A DNA stretch of 64,000 nucleotides from NCBI GenBank assembly GCA_018873245.2, contig JAEMBT020000008.1:1722001-1786000 (forward strand), written 5' to 3'. Made by a program: the position numbers and the translations under genes. Shown piece by piece: positions 40,901 through 49,892 of the stretch. Below the pieces are notes generated by a model. The model was not told the DNA's origin, ran no database searches, and was given only the letters and a program-made list of their open reading frames with translations. Source of the stretch: Archegozetes longisetosus. Lineage: Eukaryota > Arthropoda > Arachnida > Sarcoptiformes > Trhypochthoniidae. Positions within the stretch are counted from its first letter, which is position 1. The number at the start of each line of letters is the position of its first letter.

Positions 40901-41490
40901 TAAAAGTGTTGGTTCGGGAATTCTCTCAAATTTAAGTATCTTTTCTATTTTTAAATTTTGAAAATACTTTTTAATTGTAAGATTAAAACAGTTATTATTG
41001 TTACAATCATCAATTAATGAAACAGCTTGCTTTTTAAAATTTCTGTAGGGAAAGTTCTATATTTACCACCTTTCAATGGTCTATATTTTGAAATGTTTAA
41101 TTGTAATGATGATATTTTATTTAATCTAAATTTAGTATCTGCTGGATTCTTACTTAATGCTAAACTTCTTATGCTATAAATCATTTTGTCAACCTTCTTT
41201 TGATGATCATCAGCTAATAAAACCACTCTTCCTTCATTATCTTTATCACCCCAAACATTATAATCCATAATTTCATTTGTTATTATGTTTTTCAATTTCA
41301 AGTTCAAACAAATATTAATTCTAATACCTTTGTGTTTTTTTACATTAAATTCAATTTTATTCTTTATTAAATTATCACATGCATCCAAAAATTCATCAAT
41401 ATCTTTGTATAATGTATTTTTTATTATAAAACTTATGAATGTGGTGCTAAATGATGATTTTAAAAGTTCTATTTGTAATCCATTCTCCAT
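37930..41490 (-). pseudogene. polB: Protein-primed type B DNA polymerase, three lesions
   Basis: The element's replicase. The N-terminal KHKGIRI region, a Cys-His finger, the exonuclease site FDFES, the HDHLNGKYRGAAH motif, and polymerase motifs DANNLYG (A), KLKNNSVFGKT (B) and YTDTDS (C) are all found in order. Lesions: a frameshift near 41,035; a TAG at 39404-39406, in frame, between the exonuclease and palm; and a frameshift near 38,320. It ends tail to tail with the integrase with a four-base overlap. Confidence 0.92.
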
Positions 41491-41515
41491 ATCTATTTCA
41501 TAATTATCAACACAT

Positions 41516-41797
41516 CTATTTTTGTTTTTTAGAATTTATATGGTTTTTGAAATTTGATTTTTTAAAATTTTCATTACAAACTTGACATTTGTATTTGTTT
41601 TTCTCATTATTTCTTTTCTTTTGAGGTTTTTTCTTTTTTCCTTTCTTGGTGGTTTCTTCAATAGCATTAATTGGTAAATAATCTGCTATAGTTTCAGGAT
41701 TATTTGAATTATTTTCATGTTTCTTAGTCTTTAAGTGTCTAGCTTTTTGAGATTTATCGACATCGACATTACATATTTCACAATGCCACTTAACCAT
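41516..41797 (-). CDS. C2H2-type zinc-finger protein (PolB-linked)
   Basis: Two fingers: WHCEICNVDV ... RHLKTKKH and YKCQVCNENF ... NHINSKK, joined by a Lys-rich linker. The protein precedes PolB on the same strand, in another frame. It could be a separate gene or an N-terminal PolB extension cut off by a frameshift. Confidence 0.55.
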   Translation of the reverse strand: MVKWHCEICNVDVDKSQKARHLKTKKHENNSNNPETIADYLPINAIEETTKKGKKKKPQKKRNNEKNKYKCQVCNENFKKSNFKNHINSKKQK

Positions 41798-41879
41798 TTA
41801 TAAAGAAAAAATTTTATCAAGGCTTTTAAGTCTAATAGTCGAATAACTTTATAATTAATTTTCATAAGATAAATGTCTA

Positions 41880-42026
41880 TTTCATACATATAGAGTAGTA
41901 TAGAAAATGAGGAGGCAAATTTTCCCAAAAAGTGGTTGAATTGTTGAGTTTTGAGCGGAATGTAGTGAAGCGAGAAACTCGACTATTTTTTTGGGAAAAT
42001 TTGCCTCCCCCATTTTCTATACTAGT
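41880..42026. repeat. Element A right TIR (hairpin)
   Basis: The reverse complement of the left TIR. It also folds on itself (arms starting AGTAGTATAGAAAATG and ending ...TTTTCTATACTAGT). The terminal pair differs from the left end by one base (AC in place of AG). Confidence 0.9.
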
Positions 42027-42032
42027 TTCAAG
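42027..42032. repeat. Target-site duplication of element A (right copy)
   Basis: TTCAAG, identical to 26242-26247. Confidence 0.9.
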
Positions 42033-42104
42033 ATATAAATTCACGAAGAAGTTAAATATTTGCTTATTTAAAAGGCAATCATTGAACAGTCAACTTCGTA
42101 GAAA

Positions 42105-42467
42105 ATGTCCAAATCGGTGAAAAGGACTATAGACTTTTTGACTATATTAGCAAAAATCAAAGACCCTAAGAAGAGAAATTTGATACTTAAAGAGATAAGT
42201 AGTGATAAAGTTTTGTTCAATTCTCTTTCAGAATTGGCTCACAATTATATTAAAGGGAATATTCCGGTCAAATCTACTCAAAAGAGAAAATTGAAACGTC
42301 ACGCAAAAGTACTTAAAGCTTTGGATTGCCCTAAAACGGCAAAGTGTGCTTCCAAGAGGAAAAAAGTTATTGAGCAAACTGGTGGTATATTACCAATTCT
42401 AATACCGGCTGCTGCTGCTGCATTAGGTCATCTTTCAGGAGCAATTATTAGAAAAGTTATGAAGTAA
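42105..42467 (+). CDS. Polinton minor virion protein with GGILPIL motif, 120 aa
   Basis: A helical basic start (KDPKKRNLILKEI), a NYIKGNIPVKSTQKRKLKRH segment, and then a hydrophobic GGILPILIPAAAAALGHLSG near residue 90. The order matches the element A protein at 29987 and a small protein found next to capsid genes in many animal Polintons. Probably a capsid-interior or membrane-acting protein. It is the first gene of element B to the right of the nested element. Confidence 0.6.
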   Translation: MSKSVKRTIDFLTILAKIKDPKKRNLILKEISSDKVLFNSLSELAHNYIKGNIPVKSTQKRKLKRHAKVLKALDCPKTAKCASKRKKVIEQTGGILPILIPAAAAALGHLSGAIIRKVMK

Positions 42468-42468
42468 A

Positions 42469-43197
42469 ATGAGTGTTAGAAAAATGGTTGCAATGCCTGC
42501 TGAATTGGAGAGTGTAAATATCGTTGAGAGTGATTCTGTAAAAGCCAATGAATCAGGGGCTGGAATTAGTTTACCTACAAGTGAACAGAATGCTCGTATC
42601 GCCAGTAGTAGCAATACAAAAGGACCAAAGAAAATTATAACTCAGACTAATAAAATTATTAATATTATGAAGATTCTACTCAAACTGGCGAAAATCAATG
42701 CGTACGATATTGTTGGTAGAGTGAGAAACAAGATCGAAGATTTCGTTAAAGACAGTGATTTAGTAGCTTTAATCAGTCATGCAATGACTGATGGAAAATT
42801 TCTTGCGGGACAATATGAATTTGTATCATTGTTGCACGAAGCCAAAGTTGAACCAGAACTCATTATCAATGAGAACATTAAAATGAAATTATTGAATATT
42901 TTTAATAGTATAAGTAATAATGCGGATGACGATTATATAAATTTATCAGATGTTACAAAACCTATGATTCGACCTAAGATACAGAATAGAGAACGGACGA
43001 CGAAAAAAGACGAAAGAAAAATCTTGAAACGAAGGCGCATGCGTGAAACTGATGTAAAAAGTTCAGAAGAAGAAGATAGTCCGGTCAAAAGAAGAAAAAC
43101 TTGGGAAGCATTTGATGTTAACAGTGACGACAACGAAAATTTGAATGAGAGAAATTTCGATTTACCAGTAAATTGGGAATCAGAACCTCACGAATAA
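42469..43197 (+). CDS. Charged hypothetical protein of element B, 242 aa
   Basis: The N-terminal third is polar, the middle is helical, and the C-terminal third alternates basic runs (KKDERKILKRRRMRE) with acidic Ser runs (SSEEEDSPVKRRK). It could bind DNA or be a core protein. Not recognised. It starts two bases after the preceding stop. Confidence 0.5.
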   Translation: MSVRKMVAMPAELESVNIVESDSVKANESGAGISLPTSEQNARIASSSNTKGPKKIITQTNKIINIMKILLKLAKINAYDIVGRVRNKIEDFVKDSDLVALISHAMTDGKFLAGQYEFVSLLHEAKVEPELIINENIKMKLLNIFNSISNNADDDYINLSDVTKPMIRPKIQNRERTTKKDERKILKRRRMRETDVKSSEEEDSPVKRRKTWEAFDVNSDDNENLNERNFDLPVNWESEPHE

Positions 43198-43200
43198 AAT

Positions 43201-44310
43201 ATGGACGACTTTACTGAATATCTCGATAAACTATATTATGACTTGAAACATCCTGCTTCGTACGGAAGTGCAGAGACTTTGTTCAAGTTTGCTAAAATTA
43301 AATTTCCAACATTAAAATTAAGTGACGTGAACAAGTGGCTATCGGGTTAAATTTCTTATACTTTGCATCGTCCAGCAAGAAAAAATTTTGTACGAAATAA
43401 GATTTATGTGAGTCATATTGATGAGCAGTTTCAAGAGGATTTAGTCGATATGCAAGAATTTTCTAGACAAAATAGAGGATACAAATATCTTTTAACAGTA
43501 ATTGATTGTCTAAGCAAATATTCATGGGTTTTCCCATTGAAATCAAAAGCTTCGACTAGTATAATTGAGTGTTTCAAAAAGATTTTCCGTGAAAGAAAGC
43601 CAATGAAAATTCAAACGGATAGAGGAAAAGAATTCAATAATGTTGAATTCAAATCGTTCTGTCAATCTATGAAGGTAAAATATTTTACCTCTCAAGACGT
43701 TAAAATCAAATGTAGCGTGATTGAACGAGTTAATAGAACTTTGAAAGATAAAATGTTTCGCTACTTCACAGCACAAGGAACAAGAAACTATATAGATATA
43801 CTCGAAGACCTGGTTGATTCTTATAATAAGAGATGGCACAGATCTATAAAAATGAGGCCGATAGATGTAGATGAATCCAATGAAAGGCTGGTATTCCAAA
43901 ACTTATATGGTGTGAAAAGTTTGAAAGAAATTTATTTTAAGAAACAACGTGAAAAAAATCAGTTGAACATTGGAACTACAGTAAGAAAGAAGTATGATTT
44001 ATCGAAATTCGATAGAGGATATTATCCCAATTGGACAGATCAAACTTTTACAGTAGCCGAAAACTTGAGAAAACTTGGAAAAGCGCAATATAAAATAAAA
44101 GATTTCAAAGGTTCTGAATCAGATAGACGCTATTATCGAGAAGAATTACAACCTGTGAGTGCTGGAATTGCTTATCGTGTTGAAAAAGTAATCCGAAAAC
44201 GAGTAAGAAACAATATTCTCGAATATTTTGTAAAATGGATGAATTATCCTCAGAGCGAGAATTCATGGATTCCAGCAAAAGATCTCTTCAAATTGCACGA
44301 GAAGAGGTAA
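43201..44310 (+). pseudogene. Retroviral-type integrase with chromodomain, one in-frame stop
   Basis: It starts at the ATG at 43201 with the N-terminal domain (MDDFTEYLDKLYYDLKHP), meets a TAA at 43348-43350, and then continues in the same frame with the DDE core (VDMQEF, QTDRGKEF, VIERVNRTLK) and chromodomain (EYFVKWMNYPQSENSWIPA) to 44310. One nonsense change thus splits the N-terminal domain from the core. It inserts the element and makes the 6-bp duplication. Confidence 0.88.
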
Positions 44311-44582
44311 TGAAAACTGAGAATTCTGAGGGTTTCAGGCAAAAGAATAATATTGGCTGGTTCACTGATTGTTCCACTCCCACTGCGAACGAAGTAATAT
44401 ATTTATCTCAAGTTATTGTCATACTTGTGGTAATGGTAACTTCTTTGTATAATCTAAGCATGAAAAAAGGTGACGAAAGTTTATGGACCGCCTTGCTAAC
44501 GAGTTGTCTAGGCTATATGTTACCGAACCCAAAAATAAAAAGAAATCATTCCAACCATAGTGATAATCATTCTCCGTCATGA
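44310..44582 (+). CDS. Small Polinton membrane protein, about 90 aa
   Basis: The ATG overlaps the integrase stop (TAATG). A membrane segment (VIYLSQVIVILVVMVTSLYNL) is followed by DESLWTALLTSCLGYMLPNP, a segment seen in small membrane proteins beside capsid genes of other Polintons. An earlier ATG at 44235 inside the integrase is possible but less likely. Confidence 0.6.
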   Translation: MKTENSEGFRQKNNIGWFTDCSTPTANEVIYLSQVIVILVVMVTSLYNLSMKKGDESLWTALLTSCLGYMLPNPKIKRNHSNHSDNHSPS

Positions 44583-44730
44583 AACCATGCACGAAGGTTG
44601 GCTTTCTAATATTTGAAATTTTGCTTTGTCTATTGTATTGGTTTTTCTTATTGTTAAATTCAATATAAGTTATAATAATAAAAGAAATTTGAAAAGTTTT
44701 TGTGGTTTAGAAAATTACTCGGACTTCACA

Positions 44731-45678
44731 ATGGATACTGCAAATAATTCGTTTTATATTCATCTATTCAGCAATGTTGAAAGTCCTCAAAGTCATAGGA
44801 ATAATACAGTTGCAAATTTTGTAACTAAACTTCCCGAGAAAATAAAATTGAATTCTGAATGGGAAGTTGAATTAGCGGAAATGAGTTACACTAAATCATG
44901 GTTCAACATAAGGTCTGATTATAATTTAAGTATATTTTCGAATAAAGGAGAATATTTCCATACAGATGAAGCAATACTTCGAAAAGGATATTATCCTTCT
45001 ATTGACCTATTGATTTCAGAAATAAACAAAAAGCTTAGAAATTTTGGAAAAATCATTTTCAAAGATGTGATGAAAAGAGCACCATCGTTGAGATACGATC
45101 CTATTTATAACCGATTATTCATAATAAATGGAATATCTGTCAAGAACGACTCTTTTTTCTATCCAGCACTCCCTGAAGAACTGGAGCTCATGCTAGGATT
45201 AAGAAATGAAACCACTGGAGGGCTTATTTCCTATTTTCATGATGAAGAAAGTGGAAGACTTTTAGCAGATAATGAAGTCAAATTGAATCGTAATATTTCA
45301 TATGATAATCCATCGGGTGATAACGTTTACCCGGTAGAATTCGAGGCTCCGTTTCCAGTTCAATTCAATGTTAGTGAGCTTCATATATTGGTTTACTGCT
45401 CTATAGTCAAACCTGTTTTGACCGGGAATATGCAGACTAATTTATTACGTCAGGTGGAAATCCCTCGGAAGATTAAATTTGGTGAACAGTGTCTTTTGCG
45501 TTTCTTGAAACCTTTTTACCATTCAATTGTTAGTCATGAATTTGATACCATTGAAATCGATATAAAAGACGACATCGGGGAAACTATTCCATTTGATTTT
45601 GGCCGTTCAACTGTGACACTCCATTTCCGTAAAAGACCAAAAGATGGGCTCAAATCCCTTCACAACCTATTACGTTAA
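44731..45678 (+). CDS. Penton-like minor capsid protein, 315 aa
   Basis: It starts at the ATG at 44731; the frame is open further upstream but only with non-ATG starts. NSFYIHLFSNVES, WEVELAEMSYTKSWFNI, LMLGLR and a late VTLHFR follow the penton order seen in element A. It is intact. Its end overlaps the next gene by 35 bases. Confidence 0.8.
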   Translation: MDTANNSFYIHLFSNVESPQSHRNNTVANFVTKLPEKIKLNSEWEVELAEMSYTKSWFNIRSDYNLSIFSNKGEYFHTDEAILRKGYYPSIDLLISEINKKLRNFGKIIFKDVMKRAPSLRYDPIYNRLFIINGISVKNDSFFYPALPEELELMLGLRNETTGGLISYFHDEESGRLLADNEVKLNRNISYDNPSGDNVYPVEFEAPFPVQFNVSELHILVYCSIVKPVLTGNMQTNLLRQVEIPRKIKFGEQCLLRFLKPFYHSIVSHEFDTIEIDIKDDIGETIPFDFGRSTVTLHFRKRPKDGLKSLHNLLR

Positions 45679-46108
45679 CCAAGCAGGATCTGGCATAGCA
45701 GGATATTCTAGCGTAAGATACCAAAAAGGGCATGGTTTTTTCGGTCGCCTCCTTTCTGGAGCTGTTATGCCTATCCTCAAATATCTTGGTAAAAAAGCTT
45801 TAAATACAGTTATAAATATTGGTACAGACTTACTTCAAGGAGACAATTTCAAGACAGCAATGAAGAAGAGACTTAAAAACACAGGTCTAGATATCGCAGA
45901 AGATGCATTAGAAAAAGTGCGGAACTTTAGACAAAGCGGGTCTGGCAGAAAGAGAAAATGTGCTCGGAAACGGATATCAAATATAAAGAACGTCAAAAGA
46001 AGAAAGCCTTCATTGTTACAACTGCGAGCGTTGGCAGAAGGTCGCAAAGCTCTTGAAAAAAGAATTATCAAAAGAAATAAGAAATCGAAATTGTCTTTAT
46101 TTGAATAA
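45644..46108 (+). CDS. Basic minor virion protein, 154 aa
   Basis: A Gly-rich start (QAGSGIAGYSSVRYQKGHGFFGRLLSGAV), an amphipathic helix region, and then strongly basic runs (RKRKCARKR, NVKRRKPS). The order penton, this gene, MCP is usual in animal Polintons, where the protein is compared with adenovirus pVI or pX. It is coupled to the MCP gene by a TAATG overlap. Confidence 0.6.
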   Translation: MGSNPFTTYYVNQAGSGIAGYSSVRYQKGHGFFGRLLSGAVMPILKYLGKKALNTVINIGTDLLQGDNFKTAMKKRLKNTGLDIAEDALEKVRNFRQSGSGRKRKCARKRISNIKNVKRRKPSLLQLRALAEGRKALEKRIIKRNKKSKLSLFE

Positions 46109-47469
46109 TGTCTATTGTAAGTGAAGCTTCGCCTGTTGTTACATTACCAGAACTTGATTTGTATGCATTGCCTGCTGTACAAACATCAGTAGAGTCTACA
46201 ATTCAAACTGATCACAGACCGATAAGTGCATTAAATTCTGGTGGACATATTGAATTTGTGGTTCCAACGTCTGCTAATGAATATATCATCCCGAGGGAAA
46301 TACTTTTAAACGTTCAACTGAGAATAATCCTTTCAAAGACAGATAAGTCGGAAGTAGTGACAAACGATTGGAACAATGTTTCTATTGTAAATAATTTTAT
46401 GAATTCCCTGTGGCAACAAGTCGACTGTTTCATTGGAGATACACAGATTACAACATCTTTACAAACTTATTCTATAAAATCTTATATTGAAACAATGATT
46501 GGATTCAGCAACGATTCTAAAAAGTCTTTCCTATCCGGTGCAGGATGGTTTAGTGATGAATTGTGGGATACTCCACACAAGCCTAATACGATGAGAACGA
46601 AATATATAAAGCATGTTAGCCCTAGCGGCGTATTGCCCGATAAAGACAGAGAAATTTCAACAGGAAGAATTTATGACCTTTATGGCAAACTGAACTTAGA
46701 TATAGCATTCCAAGGACGGGCTATACTTGGTGGCTGCAAAATAAGAATTAAATTGGTGCCAAATACTGTCGAATTTTATATGATGTGCTCTGATGATAAA
46801 ATTGTTCCGAGGACCGAATTTATTGAAGTCTCACTCAATCTCTCCAGAGCTAGAGTGAGTCAAGATATTGTGTTTGCACATCATAAAGCTCTGGAAATAA
46901 CTCCTGCTAGATATCCTATAACAAGATCTCCAGTGACTACAACGACAATTAATGCTGGTACTCTAAATACTTCACTTGAAAATGTTATTAATGGACAGCT
47001 ACCAAGAAGATGCTTGATATTCTTTGTCTCCAATGAGAGTTTGAATGGTTCTTTTAAAAAGAATCCCTATTATTTTCATCATTATGACTTGAATTTCATA
47101 GCTTGCTTCCAAAATAGTATTCAGTATCCAAGAAGAGGCTTCCAACCAGACTTTGACAACGGAATATATTCTAGAGAGTATTTGGAGTTTTACAGAGCTC
47201 TTAATCAGATATCAACCGATTGTCATACGACCATATCTCTAGATGAATGGGCTAAAGGAAGAACTATTTTTGGTTTCAATTTCTCCCCAGATCAATCTGA
47301 TGGGTGTGGTATTGATAGTCATATAAGTCCTATTAATCACGGCACAATGCGTATCGAAGTTCATTTTAAGAGACCACTCCCGGAAACAATAAATGTTCTC
47401 ATTTATTCAGAATTTGATAATTTAATTACGATACCAGAAGATAGAAATGCTATTCTAGATTTCCATTAA
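46108..47469 (+). CDS. Major capsid protein, double jelly roll, 453 aa
   Basis: Intact. Typical segments are TSVESTIQTDHRPI near the start, GGHIEFVVPTSANEYI, DCFIGDTQIT, YETMIGFSNDSK-like helices, LYGKLNLDIAFQGRAILGGCKIRI, and the C-terminal MRIEVHFKRPLPETINVLIYSEF. The length and order match hexon-like capsid proteins of insect Polintons. It lies between the basic virion gene and the protease. Confidence 0.85.
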   Translation: MSIVSEASPVVTLPELDLYALPAVQTSVESTIQTDHRPISALNSGGHIEFVVPTSANEYIIPREILLNVQLRIILSKTDKSEVVTNDWNNVSIVNNFMNSLWQQVDCFIGDTQITTSLQTYSIKSYIETMIGFSNDSKKSFLSGAGWFSDELWDTPHKPNTMRTKYIKHVSPSGVLPDKDREISTGRIYDLYGKLNLDIAFQGRAILGGCKIRIKLVPNTVEFYMMCSDDKIVPRTEFIEVSLNLSRARVSQDIVFAHHKALEITPARYPITRSPVTTTTINAGTLNTSLENVINGQLPRRCLIFFVSNESLNGSFKKNPYYFHHYDLNFIACFQNSIQYPRRGFQPDFDNGIYSREYLEFYRALNQISTDCHTTISLDEWAKGRTIFGFNFSPDQSDGCGIDSHISPINHGTMRIEVHFKRPLPETINVLIYSEFDNLITIPEDRNAILDFH

Positions 47470-47937
47470 ATGGATACAACTTTAATCAATAGTCTCTTAT
47501 CCAATGAGGCATCATTTGTGGGTACTTTTGCAAGAGATTTATTACCGCCGGTGAGACGAGGAAAAAAATCAGCCCTAATTGTTAACACTGATACCTCAGA
47601 TAAGGGTGGAGAGCATTGGGTTGCAATGATTTTTGATGAGGATGGTACTGGAGAATACTTTGATTCATACGGATTGCCACCACTTCATGAAGAATTCATT
47701 ATTTATATGGAAGATAATTGTCCACTTGGTTGGGGGTTTAATAGAATGACTTTACAGTGTTTGACATGCATAACTTGTGGTCACTATTGTGTTCTTTATG
47801 TAAAACTAAGGCTATTGGGTTATTCTTACTGCGATTTTCTATCTCTATTCTCATTTAATAAAAATAATAATGAATTGTTAATAAAAAAATCTTGTAAATG
47901 CATTGATTTCGGGGAAAATAAAATGATTAACAATTGA
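47470..47937 (+). CDS. Adenain-like cysteine protease, 155 aa
   Basis: Catalytic His (GEHWVAM), Asp (FDSYGLPP), the Gln region (MTLQC) and Cys (CGHYC) are present. It starts directly after the MCP stop. Its last 49 codons lie inside the right TIR, so the tail is also encoded, mirrored, in the left TIR. Confidence 0.88.
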   Translation: MDTTLINSLLSNEASFVGTFARDLLPPVRRGKKSALIVNTDTSDKGGEHWVAMIFDEDGTGEYFDSYGLPPLHEEFIIYMEDNCPLGWGFNRMTLQCLTCITCGHYCVLYVKLRLLGYSYCDFLSLFSFNKNNNELLIKKSCKCIDFGENKMINN

Positions 47938-48091
47938 GCTAATTTTATATCAATTTTATGAATAGACAGTATTGTCAACTCAATTATAGCCTTGAAGAAG
48001 CTTTAGGCATCTCTCTCAAGTATAGAGTATTCAGGTCTAGAATCCCTCTCAGGTCTAGAGCGCTCCGGTCCAGAAGCACATAACTACTACT
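47789..48091. repeat. Element B right terminal inverted repeat
   Basis: 303 bp, the reverse complement of 20544-20846, ending CTACTACT. It includes the protease C-terminal codons. Confidence 0.9.
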
Positions 48092-48097
48092 TTTAGA
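48092..48097. repeat. Target-site duplication of element B (right copy)
   Basis: TTTAGA, identical to 20538-20543. Confidence 0.9.
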
Positions 48098-48367
48098 CAA
48101 CATGAATTTACAGAAATGTGAGATTTCAAAAACCTCCATGGACAAGTTTTTATATCCATTTTCTTATTATTTGAAGAGATTAAAATTATTGAGGATTTAC
48201 GCTACAAAATCAATAGGTCAAAATGGCCCCCTAGTGAAAAATCATTCTTTTATTATGCGAAAAGTATTTTCAACGATTTACCAATCGATATAAGAAATGA
48301 AAAAAATTTTAATAACTTTAAGCGTTTAATCAGTCTAGACCTGACATCTTTGAATCATAACTTCTAA
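48098..48367 (+). pseudogene. Possible 3' tail of a non-LTR retrotransposon
   Basis: The plus frame ending at about 48,367 gives FFYYAKSIFNDLPIDIRN and then NFNNFKRLI. This resembles the FxxxAPKxWNxLPxxIR...FKxxL ending of many LINE reverse transcriptases. Only the tail is present and no reverse transcriptase core is visible. It is the sequence into which element B inserted on this side. Confidence 0.4.
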
Positions 48368-48998
48368 AGTCTAATAATGGGTTTTAATGTAAGGTATAAA
48401 CATATTAATGTATCCTAGTGATTGTAATTGCATTCACTGAATAAAGATTTTTATTATATAATTCGTAATATAAATGTTTTGTTTATATAATTATAAATAT
48501 TTATATAAATATATATATTTGTATGTTTTTAAAATTTAAAATAAAAAACTTAGACATTTGATTTGTTATCAAAACATTAAAGAGTTTACTTTTGCATCGT
48601 CCTTTTATAGCTTTGGTTTATTAAGTCGAGTAACGCATCTTCATATGAACTAAAAGTCTAAACTTGAAAGTTGTGATTAAGTTTAATTTTTTAATTTAGT
48701 TTAATTTTTAAGTTTACTCGTAGTTTGTTAAATTTTTGCCAACTAAATCGCGAATAATTACTTGATTTTAAGCATCTTATCAACTAGACACCTAAACAGC
48801 TAAATATAACTGTAACTAAGGTAAGTTTTTTTTTAATATTCTTTTATTATGCATGACGATTTAAAATTTTAGTAATAACTTATGAATAAATATTTGCTTA
48901 AATATTAGAACTTTTAGATAGTACACTATTCATTATATTAAAAGATTAAATTATTAAGATTAGACATAAGATATATACACTCATCCAATTAACTATTA
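48368..48998. other. AT-rich intergenic sequence
   Basis: No gene, RNA or clear repeat seen. There are several TATA runs near 48,480-48,520. Confidence 0.5.
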
Positions 48999-49827
48999 GG
49001 GGAAGCGAAAAATCGATTTCTAAAAAAAGTATTAATTTTATTTTAATAATATTTTATGGAAATTATATGAAAATTTATTAATATTTAATAGCAAAAAATG
49101 TTTCAAAATTGACATTTACCATTGAAAATACATTGAGTGATAATGATATTCTATTGGCTTAAACAAAGCTTAATTTTTATGTAATTTTTGGATTTTTTGG
49201 TAATAGCATAAGTGAACTCATGACTCATTTTTGTTTTTGTTGACAATATTCCAAATTGTCTTAATCTTTATTTAAATCAACGTCTTAAAACATCTGAATG
49301 GAGATAATTCTTCATTAATTTGTGTGAATCAATGTCCACACGATTAGCTTCTGTCATAGCATCACGCGGTGGATATATTAGATATTAGTTGTCTTAATTT
49401 GCTATCCAATGTACTTTATAATAATATCTCTATTTTTATTTCAATTTTTAAATTTCATAAAAATTAAATGTGTAAATTTGATAAAACTTTTATTATTTCA
49501 AAAATCTATTATTATGGAATACTTGATACTTAATATTTATTATCCATGATTAATCCATATCAATATTATAAAAATGTAATTGATAGTATTTTGTTTAAAA
49601 TAACTTTTCACTGTCCCAATTATTGGTTACTTTTGTTTTAAATCTTCACTTAACGTATTTTCAATGGTAAATTTGTGTCAATTTTGAAACACATTTTTTG
49701 TTATTAAATTTTAATAAATTTTCATATAATTTATATGATATATTTGTCCATTATTCAAGATAATTTCCCTAAAATATTATTAAAATCAAATTAATACTTT
49801 TTGTAGAAATCGATTTTTCGCTTCCCC
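48999..49827. mobile_element. 829-bp MITE with TA target duplication
   Basis: Ends GGGGAAGCGAAAAATCGATTTCTA and its reverse complement, flanked by TA on both sides (48997-48998 and 49828-49829). Inverted similarity extends about 150 bases inward from each end (for example GTATTAATTT and CATTGAAAATAC). No transposase. The TA duplication points to the Tc1/mariner group. Confidence 0.8.
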
Positions 49828-49892
49828 TATATACGAGAAAATAATTTTTTCTTACCCTGTATATGAATTTAGAAACAGATCCATAAATATTA

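Larger units (their letters stand above)
26248..42026. mobile_element. Polinton/Maverick element A, nested in element B
   Basis: 15,779 bp, bounded by inverted repeats of about 145 bp that start AGTAGTATAG and by a TTCAAG duplication. It carries the full Polinton set (PolB, integrase, ATPase, protease, MCP, penton) plus a metalloproteinase, fibre-like proteins and a PLA2 protein. Its proteins differ greatly from those of element B, so it is another lineage and not a copy of its host element. PolB and one conserved gene are broken; most virion genes are intact. Confidence 0.95.
20544..48091. mobile_element. Polinton/Maverick element B (hosts nested element A)
   Basis: It is bounded by 303-bp inverted repeats starting AGTAGTAG and by a 6-bp TTTAGA duplication. 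Without the nested element and its extra TTCAAG it is about 11.8 kb. In order it carries a spliced gene, two small genes, an IAP, an ATPase, (element A), a GGxLP-type virion protein, a charged protein, an integrase, a small membrane protein, a penton, a virion protein, the major capsid protein and a protease. No PolB is present. Integrase, ATPase and IAP are each broken once. Confidence 0.92.
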
